10,680 bases of DNA from Victivallales bacterium. Its GTDB lineage: Bacteria; Verrucomicrobiota; Lentisphaeria; Oligosphaerales; Oligosphaeraceae. The translations under genes were made by a program, and so were the position numbers. The DNA lies in the NCBI GenBank assembly GCA_017615955.1, contig JAFZZD010000176.1:1-10680 (forward strand), in the 5' to 3' direction. How positions within the stretch are numbered: the stretch's first letter is position 1; each line of letters opens with the position of its first letter. Below the pieces are notes generated by a model. That model saw only the letters and a list, made by a program, of their open reading frames with translations. It was not told the origin of the DNA and ran no database searches. Shown one piece after another: positions 8,601 to 10,680 of this stretch.

Positions 8601-9540
8601 TAAGATGCTGCATCGCTATCCCAAGATGAAGGGTGTGTATTTTGACTTTGGCAACGTGCCGGTCTGCTCCAACGAGAACCATGGCTGCCTCAACAGGCTG
8701 CCCATTCTGGGAATGAGGGAATTCTACCGCAAGATCGCTTACGTGCAGACACTGGTTGGCATCAAGGATCCTGTCATCGTGGTGCACAACACGGACTGCA
8801 ACATGTTCCCCATCTATTCCTTCACATCGCACTTGCTGAATGGCGAGCAAGTGCGCCAGGCGTCCAGCAATCTGCTTCACAACAAGAAGGACATTCTGGA
8901 CACCTACGGCATCGAGATGTTCGCGGCGGAGCTTTCCACGCTGCCCATCGGCGTGACCAACAGCGTGTATATGCCATTTGACAATCTGCTTCCGAAATAT
9001 GGCGGCGGGGACGAGACACGGGACGCTTACCAGTTCCGAATGGGAAAGGCCTCCCTGGCTGGCACCCTCATCCACAACACCATCACCGCACTGTGGAGAA
9101 ACAACTTCGCCATATTCGACAAGCTAATTCGCGTTTACGACGCATTTGGCGTGGACAAGGCGCAGTTCATCGGATACTGGAAGGAGCCGGCCAAGGTCAG
9201 CGGCGCGGAGAACATCTATGTCAGCTGCTATGCCAAGGGTGACAAGGTGCTGGCTGTCATCAGCCATGTGGGCAAGGAGCACAAGAACCAGACCTTCAAG
9301 GTGGCCTTCGACTGGAAGAAACTCAATGTGAAGAATCCGCCCAAGACCGCATTTGATACAATGAGCGCCCCTGACAAGGACTATGATTGGCTGAAGGTGC
9401 GCTTCAAGGAGGCTCGCGTTGAAAAGGTGCGTGCACCTCTTGAACTGGGCGACTTTGGCAGCAAGGTCATTTCATTCAACGGCAATGTCCTGGAGATGTC
9501 GCTTAACTACCATTGCTTTGCAGTGGTTGAACTGAAGTAA
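5632..9540 (+). CDS. Secreted multidomain glycosidase-like protein (LamG + CBM9-like + DUF6067/GH123-like)
   Basis: A 1302-aa exported protein. Residues 1-19 form a signal peptide (basic start, hydrophobic core FFVFVLALALSVVG, possible cut before KE). Residues about 22-225 look like a LamG/concanavalin-type sandwich (WDGMKARVYFEGKLVDEG, then IYDEALSPEAI). Residues about 235-437 are CBM9-like, opening with AKPVIDGKLNDKAWEYA and containing WGTESFELYIEND. Beta-rich sequence follows. From about 690 the protein resembles the DUF6067/GH123-like group: LWLGNEEKGLCFFSE (790-804), then a barrel with GVYFDFG (D1005) and the C1012-x-N-x2-HGC (H1017, C1019) signature, and SHLLNGEQ (E1072). D1005 and E1072 are candidate catalytic residues by inference. 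The last roughly 100 residues look like a terminal beta domain. The likely role is outer-surface or periplasmic attack on a complex glycan; the substrate is unknown. It stands alone behind the repeat. Assignment is from recalled motifs; activity is unproven. Confidence 0.75.
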   Translation: MKFKNFFVFVLALALSVVGKETLKLDFTKDSAFTVAGKEYKIEGPRDARGLAAGQYGLSFPAASLLGDNQGTILFRCSFDEAQGKLNITRPIVHLRTGSRLTVGFHCFSNKTLVFNFSDRAKTYNVNFSTKRQFVIQPGKEYMLGFSWDGMKARVYFEGKLVDEGEQPLPLLSRIVRNLNIGPYVDGWVRPGPWADDMHIKTLAIYDEALSPEAIAKLEGIELKPLAQSQPMKLTVPPVPAKFAAKPVIDGKLNDKAWEYAASMPRLIQGNFPHNSGALPPHDFKVTYDAENFYLAFTTLFPPHVPLQEGDVRTADIEPEVWGTESFELYIENDKNENFRFAGNVAGGYCERLKEVKWNGEWTYKTSKEMKIDDSILWQGEIAIPWKTLNYNGAPKKPVRFNFCRSWKLPDFGNHSSLNITGGGYTAEAMIEMAFAAAPTLQMLSQGNPNTGEYSYEYRIASQNGGKATYLLAIGKMDGTAQPIPLYRREYILKPGEMVQDSHKDMIGLPDYDCLVYTLFAGDKVAMREIVPMKLDDNFFDVVPLFLQGKVSVKLKDVVMRSKLGPGFVGTVKLLDKDGKELSKVETNAPKLELAFNRDWQKGDYEVALVDKAGKVQAHKAVFYPGHGEWEKMEFPQDVILPPFSAMKTERKGEGFHSTLSGKEYDYAKGFLPAQVSSLGEGLFAKPAQILLNGKAAETAAFAVESAKPHRVDFNAKGAQVEAKGWLEYDGVQWNEVTVTPSATSKLDLQFELNPQFVKYLHCAAGATWGSKITRKVEVGTTVLKYFPILWLGNEEKGLCFFSETHDNWNVPSTRTFTIEKNGDKAILTVHVAEKMQARKPFKFSFGIMATPVRPLAQNYPFNTLSFGYTDPLNRPGRRPTGDVSYMCYPPGVKGGDLGSFFGDIDDRDGHMRDNALKLSLEAIKDEYNVRPVPYLCARYLSVKYPEVAAYKAEWTIRPEIAMDYGNTGHFVYDCCPTTSASSFFAYRVYKMLHRYPKMKGVYFDFGNVPVCSNENHGCLNRLPILGMREFYRKIAYVQTLVGIKDPVIVVHNTDCNMFPIYSFTSHLLNGEQVRQASSNLLHNKKDILDTYGIEMFAAELSTLPIGVTNSVYMPFDNLLPKYGGGDETRDAYQFRMGKASLAGTLIHNTITALWRNNFAIFDKLIRVYDAFGVDKAQFIGYWKEPAKVSGAENIYVSCYAKGDKVLAVISHVGKEHKNQTFKVAFDWKKLNVKNPPKTAFDTMSAPDKDYDWLKVRFKEARVEKVRAPLELGDFGSKVISFNGNVLEMSLNYHCFAVVELK

Positions 9541-9583
9541 AAGGTAATTGCTTCGCAATGCTTTCCATTTTCCTTTGTTGAAC

Positions 9584-9938
9584 GTGAAACGCCTGCTTAG
9601 TTTGATATTGCTGTTCCTGCTGGCAGTTGGGTACTTGCATTTTGTACTCCCTTGCCAGGAGGCGAAGCGCGAGGCCATGGAGGCCTGCGTCTGCAATGGC
9701 GGGCAAAGCATTGATTTTGCAAAACTGCTTGAGGAGCAGGCTCTGCAGTCTGGTTCAGGGGGCAGGCGGGCCGACGGCAGTTATGTGCAGGAGGTGCCAG
9801 GCGTTCCAGGCAGTCGTGAAATATGTTCATTCCGCGCAAAATGTCTCGTATTTCGCAACAATGCCAGACCTGGTTGCGCAAGCAAGCTTTTTTTCAGGCA
9901 CATACAAGTCAGGGCAGGTCCATATTCGCCAGGCGTGA
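9584..9938 (+). pseudogene. Small membrane-anchored Cys-rich protein, apparently frameshifted
   Basis: A frame opening with GTG at 9584 (or TTG at 9548, 9575 or 9578) encodes KRLLSLILLFLLAVGYLHF, a clear membrane anchor, followed by CQEAKREAMEACVCNGG and an FAKLLEEQAL helix. It then degrades into an implausible tail that would run to 10135, over the next gene. The adjacent frame becomes protein-like (CQAFQAVVKYVHSAQNVSYF) and stops at 9938. Removing one G from the five-G run at 9758-9762 joins the two into a 117-aa product with the anchor at about 4-22, a CxC (35-37) and a CxxC (68-71). Either a one-base insertion has broken the gene, or the run is a sequencing error. No start has a convincing Shine-Dalgarno site, although AAAAGG precedes the TTG at 9548. 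No family is recognised. It follows the glycosidase-like gene by about 43 nt and precedes the 55-aa gene. Confidence 0.45.
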
Positions 9939-9980
9939 AACATTCTGGCGAACTTTCAATTTTCAACAAAGGAAGAAAAT

Positions 9981-10148
9981 ATGGAGCCTTACAAATTAAT
10001 GGTCTGGGCTATGTGGCTTGTTTTTGGAGGCACAATTGCCTTTTCGTTTCTGGTTGTCATCTATATCTGCTTCGAGGACTTTTGGAAAAAACTCTTCGGT
10101 CGCGTTTTCTCCAAAAAGAACAAGGATGCAGATAAGGGCGGCAGATAA
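9981..10148 (+). CDS. Hypothetical 55-aa single-pass membrane protein
   Basis: A 55-aa reading frame from ATG at 9981 to TAA at 10146-10148. A strong Shine-Dalgarno site, AAAGGAAG (9968-9975), lies 5 nt before the ATG. The product has a short N terminus (MEPYKL), one transmembrane helix (about 8-31, VWAMWLVFGGTIAFSFLVV), an FEDFWKKLFGRVF amphipathic segment and a charged tail rich in Lys and Asp, so the tail is probably cytoplasmic. It ends 17 nt before a strong intrinsic terminator, consistent with being the last gene of a transcript shared with the Cys-rich membrane protein upstream. The layout loosely recalls small accessory subunits of membrane complexes such as OadG-type proteins, but there is no diagnostic motif and I assign no function. 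The ribosome site, terminator and membrane topology support a real gene. Confidence 0.7.
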   Translation: MEPYKLMVWAMWLVFGGTIAFSFLVVIYICFEDFWKKLFGRVFSKKNKDADKGGR

Positions 10149-10165
10149 CTAGCAAATGGCCCTTG

Positions 10166-10195
10166 TGCGCACACGCCCATGCGTGTGCGCATTTT
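10166..10195 (+). terminator. Rho-independent terminator with perfect 11-bp stem
   Basis: TGCGCACACGC (10166-10176), a CCAT loop (10177-10180) and GCGTGTGCGCA (10181-10191) form a perfect 11-bp GC-rich stem, followed by TTTT and a T-rich GATTT. It ends the transcript of the 55-aa gene. Its run of Ts finishes only 13 nt before the ATG of the thioesterase gene. Confidence 0.92.
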
Positions 10196-10208
10196 GATTT
10201 CTTAAATC

Positions 10209-10637
10209 ATGAAAGCACAATTACTGAAAATACGCATTGACTGGAGCGAACTGGATTTGCTGGGGCATGTGAACAACGTGTCCATAGTGAAATATTGCCA
10301 GGCGGCCAGGATAGAGTTTATAACTGGTGTGGGTTTGCCGCTTTTCCCGGGAATGGAGTTTGGCCCTATTGAGGCGGCCACATCCTTGCAGTTCATGAAG
10401 CAATTGCGCTATCCTGGCACAGTCAGCGTATATACTTTCTTGAAGGAGACAAAGCACACCAGCTTCATCCTGGAACACCATATCTACACCGAGGATGGGC
10501 AGCTGGCCGTGGTATGTACGGAAGTCATCGTCTGCTTTGATTTTGTAAACCAGGTCAAGGTCAACATCCCCGACCGCATCCACCAGCAAATGCAGGAATA
10601 CATTTCCTCACTCACCGCCGAACTCCCCTCCGCTTGA
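10209..10637 (+). CDS. Acyl-CoA thioesterase, hotdog fold (4HBT/YbgC-like)
   Basis: A 142-aa single hotdog domain, the normal length for the 4-hydroxybenzoyl-CoA thioesterase-like family, which hydrolyses acyl-CoA thioesters in the cytoplasm. The N-terminal signature is IDWSELDLLGHVNN (10-23) followed by a KYCQAARIEF helix (28-37), matching the family pattern of D-x5-GHVNN and the hot-dog helix. The later FMKQLRYPGTVSVYTFL and HHIYTEDGQLAVVCTEVIVCFD strands complete the fold. The position that holds the catalytic Asp in Pseudomonas 4HBT (five before the Gly) is Glu14 here; D16 is kept, as in FadM-like members. The start at 10209 is required to keep the first strand, but there is no Shine-Dalgarno site, and an intrinsic terminator ends 13 nt upstream. 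Acyl substrate and pathway cannot be inferred from the neighbours. Confidence 0.88.
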   Translation: MKAQLLKIRIDWSELDLLGHVNNVSIVKYCQAARIEFITGVGLPLFPGMEFGPIEAATSLQFMKQLRYPGTVSVYTFLKETKHTSFILEHHIYTEDGQLAVVCTEVIVCFDFVNQVKVNIPDRIHQQMQEYISSLTAELPSA

Positions 10638-10648
10638 CAAAACAATTC

Positions 10649-10678
10649 AACGCAGAGGCATTTTATTTATGCTCTGTT
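10649..10678 (+). repeat. Possible fragment of the CGCAGAG repeat / weak hairpin at window edge
   Basis: AACGCAGAGGC at 10649-10659 matches the first 11 bases after the T of each repeat unit at 5401-5486. It is followed by TTTTATTTA and then TGCTCTG, which can pair with CAGAGGCA with one bulged base. This could be the start of another repeat copy or a weak terminator of the thioesterase gene; the window ends here. Confidence 0.4.
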
Positions 10679-10680
10679 CC

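Noticed and set aside
9547..9559. Terminator hairpin after the glycosidase-like gene (ATTGC-TTC-GCAAT)
   Set aside because: The stem is only 5 bp, and no continuous T run follows.
9797..10135. Continuation of the 9548 frame as a 195-aa protein
   Set aside because: The tail is rich in Cys and Arg, looks non-coding and overlaps the well-supported 55-aa gene in a different frame; a frameshift explains it better.
10634..10639. TTGACA -35 box after the thioesterase gene
   Set aside because: It overlaps the stop codon, and no -10 element lies at a suitable distance.

Overview
The window looks like a chromosomal segment from a bacterium of the PVC superphylum, most likely Lentisphaerota (Victivallales-like). 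Three things suggest this: a pilus gene set resembling the Akkermansia Amuc_1098-1102 locus, a giant secreted protein of the DUF6067/GH123-like glycosidase type common in Lentisphaerota and Planctomycetota, and CGCAGAG-type dispersed repeats. This assignment is inference; no rRNA or other marker gene is present. All genes lie on the plus strand, and long minus-strand reading frames are shadows of the real genes.

Positions 1-5403 hold a tightly packed type IV pilus / type II secretion operon, entered at its 3' part. In order it encodes the C-terminal end of an outer-membrane secretin, a PilM-PilN fusion (GspL-like), an inner-membrane protein resembling PilO/Amuc_1100, a PilP/GspC-like linker protein with a Lys-Pro repeat, and a PilB/GspE assembly ATPase. 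Stops and starts overlap by 4 nt or are 3-12 nt apart, so the genes are probably translated as a unit. Together they would form the cytoplasmic motor, the inner-membrane alignment complex and the outer-membrane pore. No pilin, prepilin peptidase, PilC/GspF platform protein or retraction ATPase lies in the window.

Positions 5401-5569 hold a CGCAGAG-R tandem repeat array with an inverted arm. It begins exactly at the stop codon of the ATPase gene and can fold into a long hairpin.

Positions 5632-9540 encode a single 1302-aa secreted protein: signal peptide, LamG-like domain, CBM9-like domain, beta-sandwich domains, and a DUF6067-type glycosidase-like barrel. It probably acts on a complex glycan outside the cytoplasm.

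Positions 9541-10208 hold two small membrane-protein genes: one apparently frameshifted at a G run, and one intact 55-aa gene. A perfect 11-bp rho-independent terminator follows. Positions 10209-10637 encode a hotdog-fold acyl-CoA thioesterase, and the window ends in a possible fragment of the same dispersed repeat.
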